Source of the DNA: Roseiarcus sp036488815
GTDB lineage: Bacteria > Pseudomonadota > Alphaproteobacteria > Rhizobiales > Beijerinckiaceae
Direction of reading: 5' to 3'
Length of the DNA: 64,000 bases
Assembly (NCBI GenBank): GCA_036488815.1
Contig: DASXGX010000154.1
Span: 1-64,000 of the forward strand
The notes under the pieces are model-generated. The model was not told the origin of the DNA, did no database searches, and saw only the letters and a program-made list of their open reading frames with translations. The translations under genes and the position numbers were made by a program. Each line of letters opens with the position of its first letter. Within the stretch, counting starts at the first letter, position 1. Below are positions 8,411 through 17,886 of the stretch, piece after piece.

Positions 8411-9310
8411 TCATCGGGACGTCGCCAGATACGCCGTCAGCCCCTTGGCCAAATGGTCGTACACCGCCCGCAGCCGCGCGCTCGCACGCAGGTCTTCGTG
8501 CATGACCAGCCAGGTCTCCAGTGGCACGGCGAACCCCTCCTCGGCAACGCGGATCAGGTCCGGGTCGCGGCGCGCTATGCCGATCTGGCAGACAGCGATC
8601 CCGTAGCCGGCGCGTAGCGCGGCGAGGTGGGCGAGGTCGTTGTCGATGCGCAGCGAGAACATCTCGCGTGAGATCTCGATGCCCCTGGCTTGCAGCGCGC
8701 TCGCCGGGGCCGGATTGCGGTCGAAGCCGATAAGGCGCAACCGCGCGGCCTCCTGAAGCGTCCGCGGCGGTTCGCGGTTGCCGAGATAGCGCCGGTGCGC
8801 GTAGAGGCCGAGCATCGTCTCGCCAAGCTTCCTGGCGACCAGCGCCGCCTGCGTCGGATGCACCATGCGCACGGCGATGTCGGCGTCGCGGCGCAAGAGG
8901 TCCTCGGTGCGGTTGGACAAATTGAGCTCGAACGCGATCTTCGGATAGCGGTCGGCGAACTCCGCGAGGATTGGGGGCAAAACCTCCGCGCCGATCACTT
9001 CGCTGGCGGTGATGCGCACGACGCCGGAGATCTCGTCGCTCCTCGCGGAGGCCGCTCGCCCCATCGCCTCGGCGGCGCTGGCCATGGCCTCGGCGATGGG
9101 GACCAGCGACAGGGCCGTCTCGGTCGGAGCCAGCCCCTGGGGCGAGCGCACGAAGAGCGGCGCAGCCAGCGCCGCCTCCAACTGGTCGAGATGGCGGCCG
9201 AGCGTCGGCTGGGTCAGGCCGAGCGCCCGCGCGGCGCCGGACAGGCTGCGATGGCGTGCGAGCGCCAGGAACGAACGGTAGAGCTCCCAGGGGACGGAAT
9301 CAGCTGACAT
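8411..9310 (-). CDS. LysR-family transcriptional regulator
   Basis: This 299-aa protein has an N-terminal winged HTH (YRSFLALARHRSLSGAARAL, then TQPTLGRHLDQLE) and a periplasmic-binding-fold effector domain from about residue 95 (GVVRITASEVIGAEVLPPIL). It belongs to the LysR group in which W/Y-S residues open the HTH. It diverges from the SDR gene at 9401 with a 90-bp shared promoter region, so it probably controls that gene. The start ATG at 9310 aligns with the family N-terminus; the frame is open much further upstream but only as an antisense shadow. Confidence 0.88.
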   Translation of the reverse strand: MSADSVPWELYRSFLALARHRSLSGAARALGLTQPTLGRHLDQLEAALAAPLFVRSPQGLAPTETALSLVPIAEAMASAAEAMGRAASARSDEISGVVRITASEVIGAEVLPPILAEFADRYPKIAFELNLSNRTEDLLRRDADIAVRMVHPTQAALVARKLGETMLGLYAHRRYLGNREPPRTLQEAARLRLIGFDRNPAPASALQARGIEISREMFSLRIDNDLAHLAALRAGYGIAVCQIGIARRDPDLIRVAEEGFAVPLETWLVMHEDLRASARLRAVYDHLAKGLTAYLATSR

Positions 9311-9400
9311 ACGTTTTTGTATAGTGATCTGACGATTTTCGCCAATTCCGTTTGGGCGACCCGTGGGCCAACTTGGACGCTCAAAACGAGGAGCGGCGAG

Positions 9401-10360
9401 ATGAGCGAAGCGAAAACAGCGCTGGTGCTGGGCGCGACGGGCGGGTCTGGCGGCGAGATCGCCCGAGCGCTGATCGCCCGCGGCTGGCGCGTGCGGGCGC
9501 TGAACCGCGATCCCGACAAGGCGGCCAAGCCGGGCGACGGGCTGGATTGGGCGAGGGGCGACGCCTTGAACGCGGGCGAGGTCACGGCCGCGGCGCAGGG
9601 CGCCTCGGTGATCGTGCACGCGGTCAACCCGCCCGGCTACCGCAACTGGAAGGGTCTGGCCCTGCCCATGTTGGAGAGCACGATCGCGGCGGCGCAGGCC
9701 TCCGGCGCCCTGATCGTCTTTCCGGGCACGGTCTACAACTTTGGGCCGGAGACCTTCCCGCTGGCCGCCGAGGACGCCCCGCAGCGGCCGCGCACCCGCA
9801 AGGGCGGAATTCGCGTGGCGATGGAGCGGCGGCTGCTCGAGGCCTCGCAGGCGGGTGCGCGCGTGCTGATCCTCAGGGCCGGCGACTACTTCGGGCCGAG
9901 CACCGCCAACAGCTGGTTCGGCGCAGCGATGGTGAAGCCGGGACGCCGACTGAAGGCGGTCGTCTATCCAGGTCGACGCGACGTCGGCCACGCCTGGGCC
10001 TATCTGCCGGACTTTGCCGAGACGACCATGCGGCTGATCGAACGTAGAGGCGAGCTTCCAGCCTTCGCCGTCTTCCACTTCGGCGGCCACTGGTTCGAGC
10101 GCGGGGTGGAGATGGCCGAGGCGGTGCGGACGGCGTCGGGAAAGCCTGTGCCCATCCGGAGCTTTCCCTGGCTCCTGGTGCGTCTGCTCTCGCCGTTCGT
10201 CGAGACCTTCCGCGAGATGCTGGAGATGACTTACCTGTGGCGCTCGCCGCTGCGGCTCGACAACCGCAAGTTGGTCGCCTTGCTGGGCGAGGAGCCGCAC
10301 ACGCCGACGGTGGAAGCGGTGCGGGCGAGCCTTCGGGGGCTGGGGTGTCTCGAGTTGTAA
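9401..10360 (+). CDS. NAD(P)-binding atypical SDR / epimerase-like protein
   Basis: This 319-aa protein has an N-terminal dinucleotide motif LGATGGSGGEIA (residues 9-20) and the atypical-SDR segment VIVHAVNPPGYRNW. The usual YxxxK pair is replaced by an MERRLLEAS segment, as in atypical SDRs/NmrA-like proteins. A conserved FPGTVYNFGPE block suggests an enzyme rather than a pure sensor. It starts at ATG 9401 after ACGAGGAGCGGCGAG and is divergently transcribed from a LysR regulator. Substrate unknown. Confidence 0.75.
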   Translation: MSEAKTALVLGATGGSGGEIARALIARGWRVRALNRDPDKAAKPGDGLDWARGDALNAGEVTAAAQGASVIVHAVNPPGYRNWKGLALPMLESTIAAAQASGALIVFPGTVYNFGPETFPLAAEDAPQRPRTRKGGIRVAMERRLLEASQAGARVLILRAGDYFGPSTANSWFGAAMVKPGRRLKAVVYPGRRDVGHAWAYLPDFAETTMRLIERRGELPAFAVFHFGGHWFERGVEMAEAVRTASGKPVPIRSFPWLLVRLLSPFVETFREMLEMTYLWRSPLRLDNRKLVALLGEEPHTPTVEAVRASLRGLGCLEL

Positions 10361-10386
10361 ATCGGCTCCGAAGTTTGGCTCTGACG

Positions 10387-10884
10387 CTACGTCCCTCTCG
10401 GAGACACAGCTGGATCAGCCGTGGGCGCGAGAGACTTCAGCTCGGCCGGCGGCGCCCCCTTGCCCACGAGATTCTCCAGCGCCACCTGAGCCTCCGCGCG
10501 CACGCTCGGATCCTTGTCGTCGAGCAACTCGCGCAGCTCCGGCGCCACTGACCCGATTCCAGGGTTTCCCGGCCCAAGGCGCCCCAGGTGCCACACCGCC
10601 AGACTGCGGACGAAGGAGATCCCATCGCGGGTCCCGGCGACCAAGGCGGAGATGGCGTCGGGGTTCTCCGGTTGGACTCGCGCCAGTGCGGCGGCCGCCC
10701 ATACGCGGACGAAATTTTCGGGGTCCCGCAGCGCCTCGATCAGCGCGGGGGCGGCCTCCGGCGCCGCGGATCCAATCTCCGCCAGCGCGTGCGCGGCCAG
10801 CCGCCGATCCAGCGAACCGCTGCTCTTTAGCGTTGCGACCCAGTCGCCGGCCGCAACTCCCAGGTACGACGGCTGCCCGATCAT
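10387..10884 (-). CDS. HEAT-repeat protein
   Basis: This 165-aa protein is built of HEAT/PBS-lyase-type helical repeats, visible as LDRRLAAHALAEIGSAAPEA, then ALRDPENFVRVWAAAALARV, SFVRSLAVWHLGRLGPGNP and DPSVRAEAQVALENL. Such repeats form scaffolds for protein contacts. It starts at ATG 10884 after GGGGGAGTGT and lies 17 bp downstream of the GH15 gene on the same strand, so the two are probably one operon. It has no signal peptide. The partner is unknown; the GH15 enzyme is the obvious candidate. Confidence 0.75.
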   Translation of the reverse strand: MIGQPSYLGVAAGDWVATLKSSGSLDRRLAAHALAEIGSAAPEAAPALIEALRDPENFVRVWAAAALARVQPENPDAISALVAGTRDGISFVRSLAVWHLGRLGPGNPGIGSVAPELRELLDDKDPSVRAEAQVALENLVGKGAPPAELKSLAPTADPAVSPRGT

Positions 10885-10901
10885 ACACTCCCCCGTGCGC
10901 G

Positions 10902-12707
10902 TCAGGCCGCGCCCTGCAGACGGCGGTCCAAGTTGAACGCGGCGCTGATCAGTCCCATGTGCGTGAACGCCTGCGGGAAATTGCCCAGCGCCTCGCCAGA
11001 CCGTCCCGTCTGTTCGGCGTACAGCCCCAGGTGGTTGGCGTAGGTTAGCATCTTTTCGAAGATGAAGCGCGCCTCCTCCAGCCGGCCAGCGCGGCTCAGC
11101 GCCTCGACCAGCCAGAACGTACACATGTTGAACGTTCCCTCGCCGCCCGTCAGCCCGTCGCCAGCGCCCTTACCCATCTCATATCGATACACCAAGCTGT
11201 CGGAAACCAACTCCGCCATCGTGCGGTCGATCGTGCCGATCATGCGCGGGTCGGTCGGCGAGATGAAGAACACCAGCGGCATTATGAGGTTGGCCGCGTC
11301 CAGCGCGTCGGTGCCAAAATACTGGACGAACGTCCGCCGCTCAGCGTCCCAGCCGCGCGTCATCACCGCCTCGTAGATGCGGTCGCGCTCCACCAGCAAG
11401 CGCGCGCGATCCAGCGGCAGACTGCGCTTTGTCGCCAGCCTGATCGCGCGGTCGAGCGCCACCCAACACTGCACTTTCGAATAGACGAACTGCTGCTGGC
11501 CGCCGCGCACCTCCCAGATGCCGTCGTCGGGCTTCGTCCAGTGATCGGCAACCCAGTCCATCGCGCCGCGGATGCGGTCCCACGCGTCATACGCGATCGG
11601 CGAACCGTACTTGTCGTACAGGTAGACCGAGTCCATCAGTTCACCGTAGATGTCGAGCTGAAGCTGCTCGCATGCTCCGTTGCCGATGCGCACCGGGTGA
11701 GAGCCGCGGTAGCCCTCCAGATGGTCGAGGGTTTCCTCAGGCAGTTGGTGGCGGCCGTCGATGCCGTACATGATTTGCAAGGGGCCAAAGCGGGCCCCTT
11801 CGATGGCGCGCTGCTCCAGCCAGCCCATGAACTGCTCGGCCTCGCTCGTCAATCCCAAGCGCAGGAAGGCGTAGAGGCTGAAAGCCGCGTCGCGGACCCA
11901 GGTGTAGCGATAGTCCCAATTGCGCACCCCGCCGATCTCTTCGGGAAGGCTGCAGGTTGGCGCTGCGACGATCGCGCCTGTCGGCGCAAAAGTCAGCAGC
12001 TTGAGCGTCAAGGCTGAGCGGTGAACCATCTCGCGCCAACGGCCCTGGTAACGACACTTGCGTAGCCAGCGTCGCCAGAAATCGAGGGTCTGCGTCAGCA
12101 GCTCGGTGCCGACGAGTCGCGCCTCCAACAGCCCAGAGTCGCCATCGCCTTCGATCTGGCGCAGGATGAACGTCGAGGGCTCGCCCGGATGCAACAGGAA
12201 CTCCGTGGCCACTCCGTCTCCCTGACGCGCCAGCGGAAAGCGGCTAATCAGGGAGAAACGCATGCCCGGCGCCTCAAACACCGCGCCGCGTCCTTCCAGC
12301 GTGATCTGATGGGGCCGTCGCCCATAGTCGAAAGCGGGTAGGCATTCGAGCCGGAAGCGCACGGCGCCGCGAACGGCCCGCACGACACGCACGATCTGGT
12401 GTGTCTTCTTGCTACGGCTCGGGTCCTCGACCGGCATGAAGTCGACCACTTCGCCGACTCCTTCGGGGCTTAGGAAGCGCGTCACCAGCACGTTGCTGTC
12501 GGGCATGTACATCTGCTTGTGCTGGGACTCATAGAGGCTGGCGATCTTGAAGAAGCCTCCTTTGCGCTCGTCGAGAATTGCGCCGAAGATGCTTGGCGAG
12601 TCGAAGTGCGGCAGGCAGCACCAGTCGATCGAACCGTCCATCCCCACCAGCGCGACCGTGTGGAGGTCGCCGATGACGCCGTAGGATTCAATTGGCTTGT
12701 AGGCCAT
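10902..12707 (-). CDS. Glycoside hydrolase family 15 protein (glucoamylase/trehalase-like)
   Basis: This 601-aa protein is of typical length for bacterial GH15 enzymes. An N-terminal beta-sandwich (begins PIESYGVIGDLHTVALVG, with DGSIDWCCLPHFDSPSIF) precedes the (alpha/alpha)6 barrel. Diagnostic barrel segments are NWDYRYTWVRDAAFSLYAF, the acid-bearing DDGIWEVRGG with YSKVQCWVALDRAI, and the second carboxylate in GGEGTFNMCTFWLVEAL. There is no signal peptide, so it acts in the cytoplasm on trehalose or an alpha-glucan. Start ATG 12707 follows GGAGAGGAA. Confidence 0.9.
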   Translation of the reverse strand: MAYKPIESYGVIGDLHTVALVGMDGSIDWCCLPHFDSPSIFGAILDERKGGFFKIASLYESQHKQMYMPDSNVLVTRFLSPEGVGEVVDFMPVEDPSRSKKTHQIVRVVRAVRGAVRFRLECLPAFDYGRRPHQITLEGRGAVFEAPGMRFSLISRFPLARQGDGVATEFLLHPGEPSTFILRQIEGDGDSGLLEARLVGTELLTQTLDFWRRWLRKCRYQGRWREMVHRSALTLKLLTFAPTGAIVAAPTCSLPEEIGGVRNWDYRYTWVRDAAFSLYAFLRLGLTSEAEQFMGWLEQRAIEGARFGPLQIMYGIDGRHQLPEETLDHLEGYRGSHPVRIGNGACEQLQLDIYGELMDSVYLYDKYGSPIAYDAWDRIRGAMDWVADHWTKPDDGIWEVRGGQQQFVYSKVQCWVALDRAIRLATKRSLPLDRARLLVERDRIYEAVMTRGWDAERRTFVQYFGTDALDAANLIMPLVFFISPTDPRMIGTIDRTMAELVSDSLVYRYEMGKGAGDGLTGGEGTFNMCTFWLVEALSRAGRLEEARFIFEKMLTYANHLGLYAEQTGRSGEALGNFPQAFTHMGLISAAFNLDRRLQGAA

Positions 12708-13006
12708 TTCCTCTCCGGTCTTTCAACGAGTGGATCGAAGCGCGGCGGGGACCATTTTCGCCGGTCGGAGCGAAAATCTCAAATCCGGCCTGCAGGCGGC
12801 ATTCGCAAGGCCAAGTCGCGTCGGCCGTCGCCGGGCTTCGCGGCGTGTCACGGCGCCGTGCGACGTTCCGCCAGATGCATCATCGAGATTGCGGCAGAGC
12901 CGAACGTTGGCGCCGTTGGCGTCAAATGTATCAGAAGGTTAGCACGCCGACCGGCGTTGCGGCGCCCGATGGTCTTCGCCCGCCCCGGACATCGCAAGCG
13001 GCTCGC
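12708..13006. other. Gene-free gap between GH15 and GntR genes
   Basis: About 300 bp between divergent genes shows no convincing reading frame, RNA gene or repeat. Its right end leads into the GntR promoter. Confidence 0.5.
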
Positions 13007-13060
13007 TTGACTTTGCTTTGTATCAGACTATCGTGACTGGTCTAGTTACCGGACCACCAG
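13007..13060 (+). promoter_or_regulatory. Promoter and GntR-type operator of the sugar-acid operon
   Basis: TTGACT (13007-13012) and TATCGT (13029-13034) are separated by 16 bp and resemble sigma-70 -35/-10 boxes. Directly downstream, TGGTC (13038-13042) and GACCA (13052-13056) form an inverted repeat of the kind bound by FadR/FCD-type GntR regulators. Its position over the transcription start suggests autorepression by the GntR protein at 13086. Confidence 0.5.
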
Positions 13061-13085
13061 TGCAGTTCGACTGCGAGATGGGGCG

Positions 13086-13853
13086 ATGGTGTCGCGCGTC
13101 AGTCCGAAGCACGTGTTCGCGCCGGCGCCGGATCTCAGGGCCGAACTGACGCGGCGCACTGTCCGCGAACGCATCAGCGACAAGCTCGCCTCGCTCATCG
13201 CCTCGGGAATTTTGCAGGTCGGCGACGAACTGCCGAGCGAGCGCGAACTCGCCTCGCTGTTGGCGGTCAGCCGCGAGACGGTGCGCGGGGCCATCCAGAC
13301 GCTGGCGGCCAAGGGCGTCGTCGAGATCGCACACGGCGCGCGCACGCGCGTCGTCAGCCGCAAGATCGACGCCCTGAAGATCGGCGTCACGAGCCCGAGC
13401 GCGATCAATAGCTACGACATCGAAGCCGTCCACAACGCGCGCCTGCTCGTCGAGCGCGCCGTCGTCGCGGAAGCGGCCGCGCGCATCGACGACGAGACGC
13501 TTGCGCGGCTCGAGCAATCGCTCGCGATCCAGAAGCACACGATGCGCGATCCCGTGCATTTCCTGATTTGCGATCGGGAATTCCATATCGCGATCTATCG
13601 CAGCGCCGGCAATCTTCTGCTCGCCGACTTCGTCATCGACCTCTACACCTTCATGCTCGATCACCGGCGGGTCGCCGTCTCGCAACCGGGCGCGATCGAG
13701 CGCAGCTATCGCGATCATGTCGCGATCTACGAAGCGTTACGCGCGCGGGATCCGCAGGCCGTCGTCGAAGCGTTCGGGCGCCACATCGACCGAATCTATG
13801 AGACGACCGTCGAGATCCTGGCGGGTAGGCCGAAGGAGAAGAAGACAGGTTAG
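13086..13853 (+). CDS. GntR-family (FCD subfamily) transcriptional regulator
   Basis: This 255-aa protein has an N-terminal winged HTH (about residues 25-90) with the signature LPSERELASLLAVSRETVRGAIQ (19-aa core visible) and a C-terminal FCD all-helical ligand domain. The FCD metal/ligand residues show as DREFHIAIYRSAGN (Asp and His) and YRDHVAIYEAL. FCD regulators usually sense sugar acids or organic acids. It is the first gene of the ABC transporter/lactonase operon and probably its local repressor. Confidence 0.88.
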   Translation: MVSRVSPKHVFAPAPDLRAELTRRTVRERISDKLASLIASGILQVGDELPSERELASLLAVSRETVRGAIQTLAAKGVVEIAHGARTRVVSRKIDALKIGVTSPSAINSYDIEAVHNARLLVERAVVAEAAARIDDETLARLEQSLAIQKHTMRDPVHFLICDREFHIAIYRSAGNLLLADFVIDLYTFMLDHRRVAVSQPGAIERSYRDHVAIYEALRARDPQAVVEAFGRHIDRIYETTVEILAGRPKEKKTG

Positions 13854-13929
13854 CGTTTCGCTCGAGAGACCGCCGAAGAATGCGGCAGAGCATGAGTTCA
13901 CCGGGAAGTCCGGCAACAGGGAGGAAAAC

Positions 13930-14910
13930 ATGATGAACCGTCGCAGTCTCGTGTCCGCCGTCGCGGCGCTCGCCGTGGCCGCAGGCCTAGCGGTCGCCGC
14001 TCCGGCGCATGCGCAAACCAAAGAGATCGTCTACCTCACCCCTGGACTCGATCTGCCGTTCTGGCGGTATCTGTCCAAGGGCATCGAGGCCGAGGCGAAG
14101 AAGGAAGGCTATTCCTACACCGCGCTCGATTCCCACAACAGCGCCGAGACGCAGCTCAAGAACGCGCAGGACGCGATTGCGCGCGGCGTCGCCGGCATCG
14201 CGATCTCACCGACCGACAGTTCCACTGCCCCGAGCGTGCTTGCGCTCGCCGCCCGCGCTAAGATTCCGGTCGTCGTCGCCGACATCGGCACCAACAGCGG
14301 CGAATATGTCTCGTTCATTATCTCCGACAACAAGGAAGGCGCGCACGGCGTCGGCGTTGCGCTGGCCGAGGCGCTCAAGGAGAAGGGCTGGACCAACGGT
14401 TCGATCGGCCTCATCACGATCTCGCAGGCGCGCAAGAACGGTCAGGCGCGCACCGCCGGTTTCCGCGAAGCGATGAAGGAGGCCGGCATCACCAAGGAGG
14501 CGGGCCTGCAGCAGATGCAGTCCTACACCGCCGACGAGACGTTCAAGTTCACGCAGGACATGCTGACCGCGAATCCCGACATGCGCGGCATGTTCATCCA
14601 GACCGACCAGCCGACGATCGGCGCGCTGCGCGCGATCAAAGCGGCGCACCGCGACGGCACGCTGCTCGTCGCCGCGTTCGACGGCATTCCCGAATTCGTC
14701 GATCTGTTGAAGAAGGGCGAGATCGTCGCCTCCGGCATGCAGCAACCCTATTTGATGGGCGTCAAGTCGGGCGAAGCGCTCATGACGGCGCTGAAGGGCG
14801 GCAAGCCGGAGAAGGAAATCCTCGTGCCGATCGTGGTCGCGACCAGCAAGAACATCGACCAGATCCTTCCGACCATCAAGCAGACCGTGTTCGCCAACGA
14901 ACTGCCGTAA
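13930..14910 (+). CDS. Sugar ABC transporter, periplasmic substrate-binding protein (RbsB-like)
   Basis: This 326-aa protein has a signal peptide (MMNRRSLVSAVAALAVAAG, cleavage after AHA). The mature part is a type I periplasmic binding fold of the ribose/galactose class: IVYLTPGLDLPFWRYLSKGI, QDAIARGVAGIAISPTDSS and AAFDGIPEFVDLLKKGEI. It delivers a sugar or sugar acid to the ATPase and permease encoded next. ATG 13930 follows AGGGAGGAAAAC. The ligand is unknown; downstream enzymes point to an aldonate or apiose-type compound. Confidence 0.9.
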   Translation: MMNRRSLVSAVAALAVAAGLAVAAPAHAQTKEIVYLTPGLDLPFWRYLSKGIEAEAKKEGYSYTALDSHNSAETQLKNAQDAIARGVAGIAISPTDSSTAPSVLALAARAKIPVVVADIGTNSGEYVSFIISDNKEGAHGVGVALAEALKEKGWTNGSIGLITISQARKNGQARTAGFREAMKEAGITKEAGLQQMQSYTADETFKFTQDMLTANPDMRGMFIQTDQPTIGALRAIKAAHRDGTLLVAAFDGIPEFVDLLKKGEIVASGMQQPYLMGVKSGEALMTALKGGKPEKEILVPIVVATSKNIDQILPTIKQTVFANELP

Positions 14911-14961
14911 CCCCACGAGGCCGGCGCTGCGCGCGCCGACCCTGTCGCCTTGAGGGAAGAC

Positions 14962-16845
14962 ATGACGCAGGCGGGCGCGACGCTCCTGGAAGCGCGCGAA
15001 ATTTGCAAGAATTTCGCCCAGACGCGCGCGCTCGCCGGCGCGAGCCTGCGCTTGCGGGCGGGCGCGACCCACGCCCTGCTGGGCGCCAACGGCGCCGGCA
15101 AGTCGACGCTCTCGCGGGTGATCTCGGGACACATTCGTCGCGACAGCGGCGAAATCCTCTATCACGGCCGCCCGCTGGACGTGCGGTCGCCGCGCGAAGC
15201 GCTCGACGCCGGCATCGCGATGGTGATGCAGGAGACGAGCCTCGCGCCTGATCTTTCCGTGCTCGAGAATATCTTTCTGCCGGACCTCAGGCGTTCCGGC
15301 CGTCTGTCGCGTTCGGCGATGCGCCGACGCGCGGGCGAGATCCTCGCCGACCTCGGCCAGGAACGCTCCCTGTCGCTCGAGGCGGAAGCGCGCGACCTCT
15401 CGGCCGCGCAGCGCCAACTCGTCGAGATCGCCAAGGCGCTCGCCCTCAATGCGAACCTGATCGTCTTCGACGAGCCGACGGCGTCGCTGAGTCCGAGCGA
15501 GGTCGAACGGTTGTTCGATGTGATTGCCCGGCTCGAAGCGGGGAATTGCGCGGTCGTGTTCGTGTCGCACCGGCTCGAGGAAGTGTTCGCGATCTCCGAC
15601 GAGATCACTGTCATGCGCGAGGGCCGCACGGTCGCGGCGTCGCGACCGACCTCGAGTCTCAATCAAACCGAGCTCGTGCGCCTGATGGTGGGGCGGGACC
15701 TCGGGTCGATCTACGCCACGCCGGCCGCCGCCAGCGCGGGCCGCGGCGAACCGGTGCTATCGGTGAGGAACCTGAGGGCGCCGCCGGCGGTGCGCGATGT
15801 CTCGTTCGACCTGCACCGCGGCGAGATCCTCGGCCTTGGCGGCCTCATCGGAGCGGGACGCTCGGAGACCGTCGAGACCTTGTTCGGCCTGCGCCCACGC
15901 GCCAGTGGCCAAGTGCAGTTCGACGGCGCGTCCTTCGCGCCGCGCAACCCCGCCCAAGCGATCCGCGCGGGGCTCGGCTTCGTCGCCGAGGACCGACGGC
16001 GGCAGTCGATCGTACCGGATCTCTCGGTGCGCGAGAACCTTCTGCTCGGGCATCTCGGTGCGCACCGCGGCTTCGGACTCGGCTATGGCGCGCTGGCGGC
16101 AAAGGTCGACGAGCTGATGGAGCGGCTCGAACTTCCGCGTGACAGGCTGGCGGACCCCAATCTCCTGAATTTCTCCGGCGGCATGCAGCAAAAGATCATC
16201 ATCGCCCGCTGGCTCCTGCTGGAGCCGAAAGCGCTGATCCTCGACGAACCGACCAAAGGCGTCGACATCGGCACGCGCGCCTCCATCTACGCGATCCTGC
16301 GCGACATTGCGGCGAAGGGCGCAGCGATCCTCGTCATCTCGTCCGAGTTCGAAGAGCTTCTGGGACTCGCCGACCGCGTGATCGTGATGAGCGACGGCGC
16401 GTCCATCGCCGACGTGCCGACCGCTTATCTCGACGAGGCGAAGCTGACGCTGCTCGCGGCGCCGCGAAGCTCGATGGAGCGCAACCGCCGCGTACTCCAG
16501 GAGCTTGCCAGCGAGCAGGACGGCGCGGCCTTCTGGGCGATTCTCGACGAGGACCGTGTCTTCTGCCTCAACGCGGCGGCCGCCAACGCGAAAGCCGATC
16601 CCGCGCTTCGCGCCGGCGCGACGCCGCGTTTCGAGGAGACGCAAATCGCAGCCGCCTTGCGCGCCCGCTCGCTGGATTTTGTGCTCGATCCCGTCAGCGG
16701 CCTTCGCAGCTTGCTCGTCGACGTGAAGAGCCATCGCGGCCACGAACTGGGTTCGATCGGACTGGTCATCGGGCCGGACCGGACCGCGCCGCCGGCCGAC
16801 GCGACGCGGGCGGCGATCATTGAACGCTTCCGCCAGACCGTTTGA
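14962..16845 (+). CDS. Sugar ABC transporter ATP-binding protein (RbsA-like) with C-terminal extension
   Basis: This 627-aa protein has two fused ABC domains. Domain 1 (about residues 8-240) has Walker A GANGAGKS, a degenerate signature (LSAAQRQ) and Walker B LIVFDEPTAS. Domain 2 (about 255-500) has a degenerate Walker A (GLIGAGRS), signature SGGMQQ and Walker B LILDEPTKG. Family members usually end near residue 500-510. Here about 120 further residues follow, including VLQELASEQDGAAFWAIL and SLDFVLDPVSGLRSLLVDV, which I do not recognise and which may be a regulatory domain. ATG 14962 follows TTGAGGGAAGAC. Confidence 0.88.
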   Translation: MTQAGATLLEAREICKNFAQTRALAGASLRLRAGATHALLGANGAGKSTLSRVISGHIRRDSGEILYHGRPLDVRSPREALDAGIAMVMQETSLAPDLSVLENIFLPDLRRSGRLSRSAMRRRAGEILADLGQERSLSLEAEARDLSAAQRQLVEIAKALALNANLIVFDEPTASLSPSEVERLFDVIARLEAGNCAVVFVSHRLEEVFAISDEITVMREGRTVAASRPTSSLNQTELVRLMVGRDLGSIYATPAAASAGRGEPVLSVRNLRAPPAVRDVSFDLHRGEILGLGGLIGAGRSETVETLFGLRPRASGQVQFDGASFAPRNPAQAIRAGLGFVAEDRRRQSIVPDLSVRENLLLGHLGAHRGFGLGYGALAAKVDELMERLELPRDRLADPNLLNFSGGMQQKIIIARWLLLEPKALILDEPTKGVDIGTRASIYAILRDIAAKGAAILVISSEFEELLGLADRVIVMSDGASIADVPTAYLDEAKLTLLAAPRSSMERNRRVLQELASEQDGAAFWAILDEDRVFCLNAAAANAKADPALRAGATPRFEETQIAAALRARSLDFVLDPVSGLRSLLVDVKSHRGHELGSIGLVIGPDRTAPPADATRAAIIERFRQTV

Positions 16846-16852
16846 AACGAGG

Positions 16853-17854
16853 ATGCCCGAGAGCATGAGCCCGCCCTCCCCTCTTTCCGCCTCTGACGAA
16901 CGGCCGCCGCGTCGCGCCTTGAACCTCAAGTCCGCCCCGCTCGAACTGCGCATGCTGCTGCTCGCGCTCGTCATCGCGGTCGTGCTGTCGCTGCTCTCGC
17001 CGCATTTTCTCAAGACGGCGAATTTGCTCAATCTGCTCGATCAGTCCGTGGTCGTCGGCATTGTCTCCATCGGCATGACCTTCGTCATCCTGACCGGCGG
17101 CATCGATCTCTCGGTCGGCTCGGTCGCCGGTCTGACCGGCGTCGTCCTCGGGCTCTCGCTACACCACTTTTCGATTCCGGTCTCGGTGCTGCTGGCGGTT
17201 CTCTCAGGCGCGGCGATCGGGCTGTTCTCGGGGCTGCTGATCGCATATTTCGATCTCGCCGCCTTCGTGATCACGCTCGGCGTGATGGCGATCGGCCGCA
17301 GTCTCGCCTACATCTTCTCGGGCCAGACCTCGATCTCCGACATACCCCCTGCGATCAACGACCTTGTCTACACGACCGTCCTCGGCGTGCAGACGAACGT
17401 GCTGACGTTGCTGGCGCTCTACGCGCTGGCCTGGGGCTATCTCACCTACACCAAGGGCGGCCGCACGATCTACGCTGTCGGCTCCAACCGCGAGGCGGCG
17501 CGCACCGCCGGGCTCGACGTCCTCTTCTACAGCGTGCTGCCCTATGTCGTATCGGGCGCGCTTGCCGCCGTTGCGGCGACGCTCATGTCGGCGCAGATCC
17601 TCTCGATCGATCCGCTCGCGGGCACAGGACTGGAACTTGACGCCATCGCGGCGGTCGTGATCGGCGGCGCCAGCCTCTACGGCGGTCGCGGCACCATCGT
17701 CGGCACGTTGATCGGGGTCTTCATCATGGTGATGATCCGCAACGGCCTCAATCTGATGGGCGTCTCGCCGTTCTGGCAGGGTTCGGCGATCGGCGGCATC
17801 ATCATCGCCGCGGTTCTCGCCGAACGTCTGTTGAGCGCACGCGCGCGGCGCTAG
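16853..17854 (+). CDS. Sugar ABC transporter permease (RbsC-like)
   Basis: This 333-aa inner-membrane protein has about ten hydrophobic segments. The family motif is clear: GMTFVILTGGIDLSVGSVAGL, with later GGASLYGGRGTIVGTLIG, the conserved EAA-like loop contacting the ATPase. It forms the channel of the transporter with the two preceding gene products. Starts at ATG 16853 or 16865 are both possible; a TTG at 16820 would overlap the ATPase gene. Confidence 0.88.
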   Translation: MPESMSPPSPLSASDERPPRRALNLKSAPLELRMLLLALVIAVVLSLLSPHFLKTANLLNLLDQSVVVGIVSIGMTFVILTGGIDLSVGSVAGLTGVVLGLSLHHFSIPVSVLLAVLSGAAIGLFSGLLIAYFDLAAFVITLGVMAIGRSLAYIFSGQTSISDIPPAINDLVYTTVLGVQTNVLTLLALYALAWGYLTYTKGGRTIYAVGSNREAARTAGLDVLFYSVLPYVVSGALAAVAATLMSAQILSIDPLAGTGLELDAIAAVVIGGASLYGGRGTIVGTLIGVFIMVMIRNGLNLMGVSPFWQGSAIGGIIIAAVLAERLLSARARR

Positions 17855-17886
17855 GTTGCGACGAAAGAAGGATGAGGGAGGAGAGA

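Noticed and set aside
9311..10300. N-terminal extension of the LysR frame
   Set aside because: The extension is antisense to the SDR gene; the LysR HTH begins at the ATG at 9310.
14206..15666. 486-aa minus-strand open frame
   Set aside because: Antisense to the sugar-binding protein and ABC ATPase genes, with low-complexity composition and no domain signature.
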